Positions 34,980 to 44,399 are shown, numbered from the stretch's first letter. The stretch is DNA of 64,000 bases from UBA6168 sp964643005 (GCA_964643005.1 CAZXQI010000002.1:1-64000), one strand, 5' to 3'. Numbers and translations are program-made. The notes: generated by a model from the letters alone, not told the origin.

Positions 34980-37172
34980 TTACGGGCGGTATGCCCCTAA
35001 TTTTTTCCGAATATCGTCTGCGATGCGTAGCGCCTTTCTGCGCAACAGAGCCTTCTTCCTGATGAGGCTTCCTTTGCTCACGTCGAAGGTATGCATCTGA
35101 ATATGGAAGCGCAGCGCATTACCTGTGCCAGAAGGTCTGACTGTCAGGTGGTTGTATTCGTCGCCAAAATAAAAGCGCACACCTTCGTCGGGGAAAGTCC
35201 AGTCGGGTGTCGGCGGATAGACGTGGTCATATTTGCCGGTGCGATAGATGACGGCGCTGCTCACAGGTACTCCGCCAATCTTTAAGTCGCCGGCCAGCGC
35301 CATCTGATAGTAGCCCAAAGCTCTGCGAAGAATCGCCTTTTTCAGACGGTCGCCCTGGATGCCGGGATACTCGCCGTCAATTGGATCTGGTTCGTAGTGA
35401 TTGTAAAATAGACCGATTTCTTTGTCTAAGTAAATATTGTCGATCAAATCAAAAACCGTCGTTTTGTGGTCGTCGGCCCATTGGGCGATTTCGGCCAGCA
35501 GGACGGCTGCAAAGGTTCCGTCTTTGTCTCTGACGTGCCCTTTTTCGCCCAAAGAGAACGGATCCTTCGGGGGGTAACCCAACAAGGCAAAGCCGTTGCT
35601 CTGCTCGAAAGAGCCGAGATTGTAGCTGCGACCCTGCCCCATATCTATCGTGTCTTTGACTACCATGTCTGCCAATGGCTGGTTTTTATCCTTTTTCCCT
35701 TCCACTAAGCCTTCGACTAAGACGCCATTCCAGCTATTGCGCACGGCAGCGCTCAGCGCTGCAAAGCCCACCCAGGTTCTGACAACGCCCACGCCATATT
35801 TTTTTGCCAATAAGGTCAGCGCATCCGTCGTGGTATGGGAAAGCACGATGAAGGAGCTTTCCCGATGGATGGTTTTATCTAAGTGCAGGCGATACCAGAG
35901 CAGAACAGCCCATGCTTCGTCTGCGGGCAGCAGCGCATAGTCGCCATCGTAGATTTCCTGCTGCTCTTTAGGAACTTTTACGGTCAGCGCACAGCGGTCA
36001 GCGTCGGGGTCTGTACCGACGAGGATGCTGATATCTCCCCATTTTTCTTTTCCATATTCTTTGATGAAGGCGTCAACGGCCACTTTGGCCGCTCTCCAGT
36101 CTCCCGGATCGGGTTGCTGCTCTTTGCCCGGTTCGCTCTTGAAACTTGGGAAAAGACCGTTGGGGTCATTCAGTCCGTTTTCGTGCGTGATATTGATGTT
36201 CTGAAAGCCAATATCTCTCAGCAGTCTGGGCACGAGTTTCCTGCCGGCGCCGTGATAGGCACAGTAGGCAATGCTCAGATCTTTTTTAGTCTTCGTATCC
36301 TGCAAGAGGAAGCTCTTAACCTGCCTGCTGTAGGCATCGTGAATGTCGATCAGTTGTTTCTGACCGAAGTAATTCACTTCCGGCAGATGCTCTGCGCCGC
36401 CAAGCCATATTAATTTTCCCTGAGGAGCCTCTGCAATCGGCAAGACTTTGATGTCGTCGGAAGTCACCTTTGAGATGTAGTTGTTGTACATATCGGTGCG
36501 CTCATCCGGGTCAAATTGAGAGCCGTTGCCGCTGCAAAGTTTATAGCCGTTGTAGCGGTAGTCGTTGTGGCTGGCCGAGAGCAGGATGCCCATTTGCGCT
36601 TTTACAAAGGGAATGGCAAAAGTGACTTCTGGGAAAGGGCATACTTCGTCGAACAGATAGACGGTAAAGCCATAGGCCAAAAATTCCTCGGCGATAACTC
36701 TGGCAAAATCTCCTCCTCTGACCCGACTGTCGTAGCCGATGACTATTTTATCGAATCCCTTTTCCCTGCCAAATTTAGCCACACCGGCGCTGGTCAACAG
36801 CAGCACGATATTGTTAATGGTATTCGGGCCTTTCAAAATAGGGGCGTCCACCCCTTCTTCTTTCATCTGAACGATGCCTTCTTTGTCGTCAGCCATGAAG
36901 CCCCGAATCCCTCCAGTGCCGAAGCTCATTTTCTTGCGGAAAGTGTTGACGATGCTCTCCCATTTTCCGGCGTCAACTGCTTTCATGATGCCCTTGCGAA
37001 CATTCGGGGAGACCCGTAGGAAGTTATCGTCGGTCAGCCATTGACGCAGAAAAGACATGGTATTTTTCTTTGCCATGTCGTAGCTCTGGGGGTCAATTTT
37101 CCCTTCTTGCAGGGCGGCGTCAAGGTAGCCGTTGACGCCTTTTTCAATTTTGGTAAAATCAATATTACTCAT
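34980..37172 (-). CDS. phospho-sugar mutase (phosphoglucomutase/phosphomannomutase type)
   Basis: Cytosolic alpha-D-phosphohexomutase moving phosphate between C1 and C6 of a hexose. Over 730 residues it shows FGTGGIRG (84-91), the phosphoserine loop LLSASHNDYRYNGYK with Ser201 as the phosphorylated residue, the metal-binding GTDPDADRC near 392, a sugar-binding VEGLVEG region near 500, and the phosphate-binding VRPSGTGNALRF near 690. The usual family length is 450-600, so this version carries extra segments. Glucose versus mannose specificity is not visible. Convergent with the GH57 gene, suggesting glycogen or maltodextrin use. Confidence 0.9.
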   Translation of the reverse strand: MSNIDFTKIEKGVNGYLDAALQEGKIDPQSYDMAKKNTMSFLRQWLTDDNFLRVSPNVRKGIMKAVDAGKWESIVNTFRKKMSFGTGGIRGFMADDKEGIVQMKEEGVDAPILKGPNTINNIVLLLTSAGVAKFGREKGFDKIVIGYDSRVRGGDFARVIAEEFLAYGFTVYLFDEVCPFPEVTFAIPFVKAQMGILLSASHNDYRYNGYKLCSGNGSQFDPDERTDMYNNYISKVTSDDIKVLPIAEAPQGKLIWLGGAEHLPEVNYFGQKQLIDIHDAYSRQVKSFLLQDTKTKKDLSIAYCAYHGAGRKLVPRLLRDIGFQNINITHENGLNDPNGLFPSFKSEPGKEQQPDPGDWRAAKVAVDAFIKEYGKEKWGDISILVGTDPDADRCALTVKVPKEQQEIYDGDYALLPADEAWAVLLWYRLHLDKTIHRESSFIVLSHTTTDALTLLAKKYGVGVVRTWVGFAALSAAVRNSWNGVLVEGLVEGKKDKNQPLADMVVKDTIDMGQGRSYNLGSFEQSNGFALLGYPPKDPFSLGEKGHVRDKDGTFAAVLLAEIAQWADDHKTTVFDLIDNIYLDKEIGLFYNHYEPDPIDGEYPGIQGDRLKKAILRRALGYYQMALAGDLKIGGVPVSSAVIYRTGKYDHVYPPTPDWTFPDEGVRFYFGDEYNHLTVRPSGTGNALRFHIQMHTFDVSKGSLIRKKALLRRKALRIADDIRKKLGAYRP

Positions 37173-37417
37173 GTTTTATTTAATTAGGGTGTTTGGCATG
37201 GCCGCCAGGTCAATTCGGGAATAGCTTATAGAAGATCCGGCGGCTGCCTGAGAAAGTGGCGAAGATAAATGATTTGGCAAACTCCCTGAAAATGAAGCAA
37301 ATGAAAATGTAGGGCGCAGGCGGAGATTCTGGGAACAGGTTAAAAGTTAATCTGCCATTTATTAAAAAAAGGTTCTGTAAAAAATTATCAACAGCATTTT
37401 TGCAAGCTAACTAAGGC

Positions 37418-37864
37418 TCACTGAACCATCGGGAAATGAGGGATGTCGTCCTCTAAGTAAGACTCACCCGAAACGACAAAGCCTAAACTCTCATAAAATT
37501 CCCTCAGGTAAGTCTGAGCGCTGATCTTAATCGTATCGCCGGGGAAGAGCTGCTCCATATTGTCCAAAGCCGCCTTCATCAATCCTCTTCCAAATCCCTG
37601 CCTCCTGATAATGGAAGAAACCACAACCCGTCCAATGGAAGCGTGATTGTCGTAGGCCACATTCTTCGGCAGCAGGCGAGCGTAGGCTACTAGTTGTCCC
37701 TCGTCATCGTAGCCCATGAGGTGCCAGCCTTTTAAGTCTTTGCCATCCGCATCGAGATAGGGGCAATTTTGTTCCACCACAAAAACCTCCTGCCGGAGCG
37801 CCATGACAGCGTATAGTTGCAGTGCAGTCAGCTCATAGAAAGGCTTACAACGAAAATTTATCAT
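37418..37864 (-). CDS. elaA: ElaA-type GNAT N-acetyltransferase
   Basis: A 148-residue cytosolic acetyltransferase. From ATG 37864 (MINFRCKPFYEL) it shows the ElaA pattern: LRQEVFVVEQNCPYLDADG-type segment near residue 26, GRVVVSS then the acetyl-CoA loop RRQGFGRGLMKAALD (about 86-100), and the C-terminal QTYLREFYESLGFVVSGE. The substrate is unknown. The frame extends 15 codons upstream but the family start fits 37864. It is 103 bases after the oxidoreductase gene. Confidence 0.88.
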   Translation of the reverse strand: MINFRCKPFYELTALQLYAVMALRQEVFVVEQNCPYLDADGKDLKGWHLMGYDDEGQLVAYARLLPKNVAYDNHASIGRVVVSSIIRRQGFGRGLMKAALDNMEQLFPGDTIKISAQTYLREFYESLGFVVSGESYLEDDIPHFPMVQ

Positions 37865-37967
37865 CAGTTTTTTTATTAAAATAATGGGCGCATCAAACAA
37901 AGCTGACATTCAACAGGGTTTTTAAAGCTGCTCCTCTGTCGCCTCTTGTTCCATACCTCATTAATAA

Positions 37968-38981
37968 TCAGACGTTTACGACTACTTTTCCTGTTGTTTT
38001 TCCAGACTGAAGCAGCCGCACTGCCTCAGGCAAACGTTCAAAAGTCAAAACATGGCCGACCCGAGGTTTGTCAATATTCAGTGCTTTTATCTCCACCAGA
38101 TATTGTTGTATCAGGTGAGCTTTTTCATAAAGATAAATCAGATTAAAGCCGAGAATTCCCCGATTGGTATTCGTCAGGCGCAGCGGGTCAATTTTTGGAC
38201 GAGTGATGTATTTCCAAAAAATCTTTAGGTAGTTGGGGCGATTGCCGTGGGTCATAAAATCAGCGGCGCTATAAACAACACTTCTCCCCTCTGGCGCCAG
38301 TCGTCTGAAATCCTGTAGCAGCATCTTTCCGCTATTGGTTTCCAGCACGAGGTTCAGAGGTCTGTCCTTTAATATCCTGTCTAAGTTTTTGAAAAAATCA
38401 CCATCCCTTACCAGAGGGAAATCAACGCCTTCTTTCTTTAACACTTCCAACTTGTCGGCGCTGCCAACTGAGCCTATCGTGACGGCTCCCATCTTCTTTG
38501 CCAGGCGGTTGGCCAGAGTGCCGGTACCTCCGGCTGCGCTATGTATGAGTACGGTGTCGCCTCGCTGAAGATTGCCCAAAGGCCGCAGAGCGTAGTACGC
38601 AGTCAAAACCTGTACCAGATAGGCGGCGCCTTCTTCATAGCTCCAGCTGTCCGGGAGGGGGACGAGATAAGGAGTGGCAAGGTTCAAATGAGTGACGTAT
38701 CCGCCAAAACGAGTAACCCCCATGACCCTGTCGCCGGGCTTCCAGTTTTTCACTTCGCTACCGCATTTAAGCACTGTGCCGGAGAACTCGAGACCCGGCG
38801 TAAACCCTCCCTTTGGCGTAGCGCTGTAAAGCCCCAGAATAACCGAAACGTCGGCGAAGTTTAGTCCGATAGATTTTACTTCTATGCTGACTTCTCCGGA
38901 GCCAGGTTCGGGAAGGTCTTCAGTGATCAGTTTCAAATTGCGGATATCTCCTGCTTTGAGCCGGTAGGCTTTCCGTTGCAT
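37968..38981 (-). CDS. zinc-binding dehydrogenase/quinone oxidoreductase family protein
   Basis: A 337-residue NAD(P)H-dependent medium-chain dehydrogenase of the quinone-oxidoreductase/VAT1-like branch. It has a GroES-like N-terminal domain (PGLEFSGTVLKCGSEV near 83, WKPGDRVMGVTRFGGYV) and a Rossmann domain with the SAAGGTGTLANRLAKKMGA cofactor loop near 148. No catalytic zinc ligands are obvious, consistent with the zinc-free quinone reductase branch. The physiological substrate is unknown. A TACATTTG element lies 14-21 bases before the ATG. Confidence 0.87.
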   Translation of the reverse strand: MQRKAYRLKAGDIRNLKLITEDLPEPGSGEVSIEVKSIGLNFADVSVILGLYSATPKGGFTPGLEFSGTVLKCGSEVKNWKPGDRVMGVTRFGGYVTHLNLATPYLVPLPDSWSYEEGAAYLVQVLTAYYALRPLGNLQRGDTVLIHSAAGGTGTLANRLAKKMGAVTIGSVGSADKLEVLKKEGVDFPLVRDGDFFKNLDRILKDRPLNLVLETNSGKMLLQDFRRLAPEGRSVVYSAADFMTHGNRPNYLKIFWKYITRPKIDPLRLTNTNRGILGFNLIYLYEKAHLIQQYLVEIKALNIDKPRVGHVLTFERLPEAVRLLQSGKTTGKVVVNV

Positions 38982-38994
38982 GTTTTATTTTTTG

Positions 38995-39002
38995 CAAATG
39001 TA
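38995..39002 (-). promoter_or_regulatory. TAnnTTTG -7 element of the oxidoreductase gene
   Basis: Minus-strand TACATTTG, 14 bases before the start codon, implying a very short leader. No spaced TTG. Confidence 0.4.
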
Positions 39003-39110
39003 AACTCGTTTTCTTCTCAGAAAAACGTAAACTTAAAGACCTTAATTCCTCCATGAAGTTTTCTCCTGTTTTTTCAATGAGACTTTCTCAAAGAGAACTT
39101 CCATTGAAAC

Positions 39111-40061
39111 TCAACCGCCAGGTATTAGGATTTTGAGCTTAGCTTTCAAAATGCCCATCTGCACGGGAGTATTGCCCAGAAACTCGCCGTCCGCTTCGAC
39201 CAGGACGAATTCCTGCCCGGAAGAATCCACGAAGACCTCTTCCACCTGGTGCAGATGAACGGCAGGATGCCAGCCAATTTTCCCCAAATAAATAAGGGGC
39301 GTGATGAGCAATACTGCCAGCTTCGGGATGCGCTCGACGAAGGTTAGCGCCAGCTTGCCGTCATGGGGAAGCGCCTGAGGTACGAGTTGGAGGCCGCCGC
39401 CCGAATAGCGGCAAATCCCCACGTTGACAGTGTAGAGTCTTTTGTCCACCGTCTGGCCATCGAAACAGAGCCGGATTCTGGGAATCTTAAATTCAAACAA
39501 GCAGCGAAAAATGAAAAACAGATAGACAATCTTGCTGGACATCTTTCCCTTGCGAGATTCCGACCTCCTGGCAACGTAGGCATCGTAAGACAGTCCTGCT
39601 ACATTGAAAAAATAGCGCCTGTGCTCGACGCTGTCTTTCTGATAGCTCAACCAGCCGACATCCTGAATCGAAGGGACTGCTTTTTGAAAATATTTAATCC
39701 ACAATCTGGTCTTGGCGGGGATGCGATGCATCTTAATCCAGTCGTTGCCTGTTCCAGAGGGGAAAATGGTAAAGGCGACTTGTTCAGGTGGGCAGACTGT
39801 TTGTAAAAGGATGCCGTTGACGACCTCGTTACCCGTGCCGTCGCCGCCAACGGCTACAAGTTTGCGGCAGCCTTGTTCAATTGCCTGCTTCGCCAATAAT
39901 GTGGCATGAAGTTTCTTTTCAGTAAAAATGGCGTCAAATGAAATATTAGCCGCCTTTAATTGTCGTTCTGCTTCAGACCATCGTTTCCCGACTATGCCGC
40001 CCCCGGCAGCGGGATTGACGATAAAAAGCCACTTTTCGCCGGTATTTTCGTTTTGTTCCAC
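39111..40061 (-). CDS. diacylglycerol kinase-type lipid kinase
   Basis: A lipid kinase of the DAGK catalytic/YegS family, probably membrane-associated, making phosphatidic acid or a similar product. The N-terminal WLFIVNPAAGGGIVGKRW and the glycine-rich VAVGGDGTGNEVVNGIL nucleotide loop are clear, followed by FPSGTGNDWIK. I chose the GTG at 40061, giving 316 residues, because a TAGTTTTG -7 element at 40095-40102 overlaps the ATG at 40097, and the 12 extra residues do not resemble the family. If that element is not used, the start is 40097. Divergent from the phosphatase gene. Confidence 0.85.
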   Translation of the reverse strand: MEQNENTGEKWLFIVNPAAGGGIVGKRWSEAERQLKAANISFDAIFTEKKLHATLLAKQAIEQGCRKLVAVGGDGTGNEVVNGILLQTVCPPEQVAFTIFPSGTGNDWIKMHRIPAKTRLWIKYFQKAVPSIQDVGWLSYQKDSVEHRRYFFNVAGLSYDAYVARRSESRKGKMSSKIVYLFFIFRCLFEFKIPRIRLCFDGQTVDKRLYTVNVGICRYSGGGLQLVPQALPHDGKLALTFVERIPKLAVLLITPLIYLGKIGWHPAVHLHQVEEVFVDSSGQEFVLVEADGEFLGNTPVQMGILKAKLKILIPGG

Positions 40062-40094
40062 AGATAGAATCGTTTGAATAAGAACTGTGCAACC

Positions 40095-40102
40095 CAAAAC
40101 TA
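40095..40102 (-). promoter_or_regulatory. TAnnTTTG -7 element of the lipid kinase gene
   Basis: Minus-strand TAGTTTTG overlapping the upstream ATG at 40097; predicted transcription start near 40088, which supports the GTG start at 40061. Confidence 0.4.
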
Positions 40103-40118
40103 AAAAACACGCCTGAAT

Positions 40119-40580
40119 ATGAAAATTTTAATGGTTTGCCTCGGGAATATTTGCCGATCTCCGCTGGCAGAAGGAATTATGAAACGCAAGATTGCAGATC
40201 TCGGTCTGGACTGGACGGTGGACTCTGCCGGCACCGGCGCCTGGCATATTGGCGAACGCCCGGATCGCCGTTCTATCGCCATCGCCAGAAAGTACGGTAT
40301 TGACATTAACGGACAGCGAGCACGGCAGCTACGTCCCGGCGACCTCTCCCATTTCGATCTCGTCTTAGCCATGGATCAATCCAATTACCGGGACATCCTC
40401 CGCTATGCTGCTACACAGGAACAGAAAAAGAAAGTAAAACTCATTATGAATTTTGCTGCGCCGGGCGCCAACCAAAGCGTTCCCGACCCTTACTGGGACG
40501 ACAACGGCTTCGAAGAAGTTTTCCAAATGTTGGACAAGGCCTGTACTCAAATCGTAGAGCAGTCCGGAGTGAGAGTCTAA
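40119..40580 (+). CDS. low-molecular-weight protein-tyrosine-phosphatase
   Basis: Cytosolic phosphatase of 153 residues that removes phosphate from tyrosine. The P-loop CLGNICRS carries the nucleophile Cys7 and Arg13, and the general-acid aspartate is in VPDPYWDD near residue 127. Length and motifs are standard and the enzyme should be active. In this phylum such enzymes are sometimes tied to polysaccharide export but no such genes are adjacent here; it might equally act as a small-molecule or arsenate-type reductase relative. Confidence 0.93.
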   Translation: MKILMVCLGNICRSPLAEGIMKRKIADLGLDWTVDSAGTGAWHIGERPDRRSIAIARKYGIDINGQRARQLRPGDLSHFDLVLAMDQSNYRDILRYAATQEQKKKVKLIMNFAAPGANQSVPDPYWDDNGFEEVFQMLDKACTQIVEQSGVRV

Positions 40581-40702
40581 GCCGGTTGAAAGAGCGTCGG
40601 ACAAGCTCTGTCCGTCTGCCCCTTTTGAAAGGAGGGAGAAAGTACTCATCCATTTTTCGGGCAAATGAAACTTATTTAGTACTCCGATAGTAGGCGCTCA
40701 TC

Positions 40703-40739
40703 AAAAAAGGGTCGGAATCCAGTTGACTCCGACCCTTTT
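40703..40739. terminator. bidirectional terminator between the phosphatase and response-regulator genes
   Basis: A long inverted repeat: AAAGGGTCGGA (40706-40716) pairs with TCCGACCCTTT (40728-40738), with six A residues on one side and four T on the other. It sits between convergent genes and should end both transcripts. Confidence 0.8.
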
Positions 40740-40762
40740 ATAGTCGTCCATTTTTTTCTCTA

Positions 40763-41491
40763 TCACTGTACTTTGTCTTTTTCCAAAAGCTGGAATCCGT
40801 TGCCGTGGATATTGACAATTTCCAGATTTTCGTCAGTAGAGAGGTACTTGCGCAGTTTGGTCACGAAGACGTCCATACTGCGGGCTGTGAAATAATTGTC
40901 CTCCCCCCAAATCGTCGTCAGCGCTTCTTTGCGGGTGAGCACGTCGTTGATTTTGGCGGCGAACATTTTCAATAACTGCGCCTCTTTGGGGGAGAGTTTG
41001 TATTTGGGATTGCCTATTCCTTCTTTGTCAAAAGTCAGAATGCGCAAGGGGTAGTTGAAGTGGAATTTCCCGATATTGTATTCTCTGGGTTCTTCTTTGG
41101 GTTCTTCTTTGGGGCGGGTGCGCTTTAGCACGGCCTGAATGCGAAACAACAACTCTTCCGAATTAAACGGCTTGGTGATGTAGTCGTCAGCTCCGATTTT
41201 GAAACCCTGAAGCACGTCCTCTTTCAAGGTTTTAGCTGTCAGGAAAATGATCGGCATAGTGGCGTTCTTCTCCCTTATTTCTCTGGCAACAGTGAAGCCA
41301 TCCTTGCGGGGCATCATCACATCGAGGATGCAGAGGTCATAGATTCCGCTGTTGTAGTATTCCATTCCTTTGATACCGTCGTTGGCCAGCGAAATTTCGA
41401 AATCGTTCATTTCGAGGTAGGAGCGAAGCACGTCGCCAAAGTTTTGGTCATCTTCAACCAGGAGTATTCTTCCACGTGCGTTAGAGGTCAT
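40763..41491 (-). CDS. OmpR/PhoB-type response regulator (RprY-like)
   Basis: Cytosolic transcription factor of 242 residues. The receiver domain shows the acidic pair in LLVEDD (11-15), the phosphorylated Asp57 in CILDVMMPRKDG, and the switch Lys in DDYITKPFN. A linker rich in charged residues leads to a winged-helix DNA-binding domain with the TRKEALTTIWGEDNYFTARS and MDVFVTKLRKYLS elements. It follows the sensor kinase by 100 bases. The pair resembles RprX/RprY of Bacteroides. Confidence 0.93.
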   Translation of the reverse strand: MTSNARGRILLVEDDQNFGDVLRSYLEMNDFEISLANDGIKGMEYYNSGIYDLCILDVMMPRKDGFTVAREIREKNATMPIIFLTAKTLKEDVLQGFKIGADDYITKPFNSEELLFRIQAVLKRTRPKEEPKEEPREYNIGKFHFNYPLRILTFDKEGIGNPKYKLSPKEAQLLKMFAAKINDVLTRKEALTTIWGEDNYFTARSMDVFVTKLRKYLSTDENLEIVNIHGNGFQLLEKDKVQ

Positions 41492-41591
41492 AACATTTAT
41501 GAATTTAGAAAATTAATTTGTTTAATAAAACGCAGCCCGGTTCGCTAAAATATTTTTTCAAAACCTCGTAAAGGCAAGGATTAGAACTAAA

Positions 41592-43115
41592 CTATCCCCT
41601 GGCGCCGCTACGGGGGAAAAACAGCGTGAAACTGCTGCCCTTTCCCAATTCACTTTTCACGTCTATTTGCCCTTTGTGGGCGTCCATCATCGCTTTGACG
41701 TAACTCAAACCGAGGCCGAATCCTTTTACGTCGTGCAAATTTCCTGTATGCACCCGATAGAATTTTTCAAAAATATGTTTTCGGGCTTCTTTGCTCAGCC
41801 CGATTCCTTTGTCGTTTACAATAACTTCTACGCCGTCGTTAACATTGCGCGTCGCTATCGAAATTTCGGGTTTTTCAGGCGAATACTTATTGGCATTATC
41901 CAATAAGTTGTTGATAATGTTTGAAATATGTGTCAGGTCTCCCTGTATAACGGGCAAAGTTGCCTGAAGGTCGGCGGTGACGGTTCCTTCTCTTCTCTCC
42001 ACTTGTAAGCTGATGTATTCCACCGCATTGGCGATGACATCGTGCAGATTAACGTCAGACATTTTCAGCGTAAAGTCCTGGCGGTCAATCTGCGCCATTT
42101 GCAGCACTTTCTCTACCTGGTTGTTCATGCGCTTGTTTTCCTGTCGGATAATATCCGTAAAGCGACGGATTTTTTCCGGCGAGGAGATAACCATAGGGCT
42201 GGAGATACTATCGGAAGCTAAGGAAATCGTAGCAATAGGTGTTTTGAACTCGTGAGTCATGTTGTTGATGAAGTCATTCTTCATCTCAGACAATTTTTTC
42301 TGACGGAAAATCACTGAAATCGTATAGGCAAACGAAAACAGAATGATGCCCATAAACAGAACCGAGGCCAGCAGGGTTTTCAGCACCGAGCTCCAGATGA
42401 TACTTGCCTTGGTCGGAAAAAACACGATGAGCATACCCGGCGAAGTTGCGTCCTGCTGAAAGAGATTGACTCGGTATTCGCTGTTGTTCAGGTTTTTGTA
42501 TCCCTCCAAAGTGGATTGCGGGCGACTATCCTCCACCGTGTAGCGTCCGTCGGCAATGACGAAACTACTTTTGCGATTGTCGAACACGCCATATCTGTAA
42601 GGGACTTTGATGCCTCTGTTATTCAGTTCTTGTTTCAAAAGGGTTTTTAACAAATCTAATGGAATGCGCTCGACGATAGGCGTCTGATTTAGTCCTTTGG
42701 TGTAGGCGACGAACTGGGTTAGCATTTTTGCCCTTTCAGCCCGACAGTTGGCGCAGTCGCAGGTGTTGGAAGTGAGCGCCAGATGAATGAGTTGCTGCTT
42801 GGTCAGGTGAGTATGTCCGACCTCTTCCGAGCCGATTTCTAAGGAAACCCGCACCTCTCCGGATTCGATGCGCTGTTTCAGATCGTCTTTATAATACTCC
42901 TGCGCATAGCCGTTGTCCACGTGGCTCCAGGCTTCGGCATTTTCCTGGTATTCTAATTTATCCATCACACTGTTCAGCGATTCAAATACTTTGTTATTGA
43001 ATTGCTCCTCGTTAGCGCCTAACGAGTCAATAATCCACTTAACCTGCATCCCCGCCAGCCCAATTAGGGCGGCGCTCATCAAACCTATAATTAACCAGAT
43101 TACTCGTTTATTCAT
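41592..43115 (-). CDS. membrane sensor histidine kinase (RprX-like)
   Basis: Inner-membrane sensor of 507 residues. Transmembrane helices at about 5-27 and 243-268 enclose a periplasmic domain; then HisKA with the phospho-accepting His288 in NNMTHEFKTPIATISLA, and the HATPase domain with NLLDNANKYSPEKPEI, VNDKGIGLS, GFGLGLSYVK boxes. The periplasmic part carries a tight cysteine cluster C119-x-C121-xx-C124, next to HTH (101-103) and His111, which is unusual for this class. Signal not known. A TAATTTTG element at 43135-43142 is a likely -7 box. Confidence 0.93.
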   Translation of the reverse strand: MNKRVIWLIIGLMSAALIGLAGMQVKWIIDSLGANEEQFNNKVFESLNSVMDKLEYQENAEAWSHVDNGYAQEYYKDDLKQRIESGEVRVSLEIGSEEVGHTHLTKQQLIHLALTSNTCDCANCRAERAKMLTQFVAYTKGLNQTPIVERIPLDLLKTLLKQELNNRGIKVPYRYGVFDNRKSSFVIADGRYTVEDSRPQSTLEGYKNLNNSEYRVNLFQQDATSPGMLIVFFPTKASIIWSSVLKTLLASVLFMGIILFSFAYTISVIFRQKKLSEMKNDFINNMTHEFKTPIATISLASDSISSPMVISSPEKIRRFTDIIRQENKRMNNQVEKVLQMAQIDRQDFTLKMSDVNLHDVIANAVEYISLQVERREGTVTADLQATLPVIQGDLTHISNIINNLLDNANKYSPEKPEISIATRNVNDGVEVIVNDKGIGLSKEARKHIFEKFYRVHTGNLHDVKGFGLGLSYVKAMMDAHKGQIDVKSELGKGSSFTLFFPRSGARG

Positions 43116-43134
43116 TTTAAAAAAAATCTGACCA

Positions 43135-43142
43135 CAAAATTA
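43135..43142 (-). promoter_or_regulatory. TAnnTTTG -7 element upstream of the sensor kinase
   Basis: Minus-strand TAATTTTG, 20 bases before the kinase ATG. No spaced TTG. Confidence 0.4.
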
Positions 43143-43343
43143 ACTGAAACATGGCTTTCAGGGTGCTGTGTTAAGCTGACAAATTAATGCCTAAATGCCC
43201 GACAGAACTCATTTAACATGGATTTAACGGAAAACAGCGTCGGCGTTTAAATATTCTTTTGTTTTGATTTTCAATGATTTAGACCGTATCTGTCCGAGGC
43301 GTTTTAAAAACTGGCCGGGCGTAGCGTTTCATTTTCCTACCCA

Positions 43344-44399
43344 TTAGAACAGGCGCATAGAGTGGAAGAGCGCCAGTTGGTTTCTGGCCCGGACGAGGTT
43401 GTGTTCTGGATAATCCGTTTTGTAATAAACATCGCCCTGTAAGTAATCGCCCAAAAATCGGACTGCTTGCATGAGCGTCAACCAGGCGCCGCCCTCTGCC
43501 AGGTTTTTCTGCTCTACCTCGCTGAGGAGATCGCCCATCGCCTCTAAATAGCCTTCCCAAATAGCTTCAAAAAAAGGTCGCCTCATTTCCACCTTAGACA
43601 AGTCTGCTTCGTCCTCATCAGTCGGACTGGTATAGGTTCGCATCATATCGCCAAAATCAGACAGAACGATACCGGGCATGACGGTGTCTAAGTCAATCAC
43701 GCAGACTGCTCTCGCCGTGGTAATGTCGAAGAGGACGTTATTGATTTTGGTATCGTGATGAGCAATTCTAAGAGGCAATCTCAAGCTTGCTATTTTTTTA
43801 AAAATAAATTGATTTTTCACAATAGCCTCCACCTCTTTTTGGGCGGTAGCGAGCCGCCCGGGAACAGCTTTCTTTAATAGTTCGAGAAAATAAGTCAGTC
43901 GCTTTTGGCCGTCGTGAAAGCCAGGGATAGTTGGGCGAAGGGTAGAGGCGTCCAAGTCGGCCAGCGCATGAGCAAATGTGCCGAAAGCTTTTGCAGCCTC
44001 GTAAGCCTGCTCTGCCGTTTCTGCCGTATCGAAAGCGACCGTATTTTCAAAAAAGGGAAAAGCCCGCCAGTAGTCGCCTTCTTTATTTCTATAGAGGTAC
44101 CGACCGTCCCTGTCTGGTATAGGAGCCAGATTTTCAAGCGGATAATTCGGGTCGGCAAGGTAATTTGACACGAGCCGGATGTTTTCCATCACGAATTCCG
44201 GATGTGTAAAAACGAGGTGGTTCAGGCGCTGGAGCAGGAAGTTTCCGGGGGTATCAGCGTCTTTAATTTCAAGCTTAAAAGAATCGTTGATATGGCCGTT
44301 GCCAAAAGGAGCGCATTTGACATTATCCTGATGGCCAAAGAATTGTCGAATTACTGATTCCATTTTTCCCAAACTATGCTCTGGTATTTTTAAGCCCAA
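43344..44399 (-). CDS. phosphotransferase family sugar kinase (NahK/AmgK-like)
   Basis: A 351-residue kinase-like protein of the aminoglycoside phosphotransferase fold. The catalytic loop RIAHHDTKINNVLF (about 214-227) and metal-binding VIDLDTVMPG near 237 are clear, and an N-terminal FGNGHINDSFKL nucleotide loop near 32. It resembles N-acetylhexosamine 1-kinase and, more broadly, AmgK-type anomeric sugar kinases, which make sugar-1-phosphates. Its start overlaps the stop of the upstream nucleotidyltransferase gene by 10 bases, so the kinase product is probably the transferase substrate. Exact sugar unknown. The start may instead be ATG 44363. Confidence 0.85.
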   Translation of the reverse strand: MGLKIPEHSLGKMESVIRQFFGHQDNVKCAPFGNGHINDSFKLEIKDADTPGNFLLQRLNHLVFTHPEFVMENIRLVSNYLADPNYPLENLAPIPDRDGRYLYRNKEGDYWRAFPFFENTVAFDTAETAEQAYEAAKAFGTFAHALADLDASTLRPTIPGFHDGQKRLTYFLELLKKAVPGRLATAQKEVEAIVKNQFIFKKIASLRLPLRIAHHDTKINNVLFDITTARAVCVIDLDTVMPGIVLSDFGDMMRTYTSPTDEDEADLSKVEMRRPFFEAIWEGYLEAMGDLLSEVEQKNLAEGGAWLTLMQAVRFLGDYLQGDVYYKTDYPEHNLVRARNQLALFHSMRLF

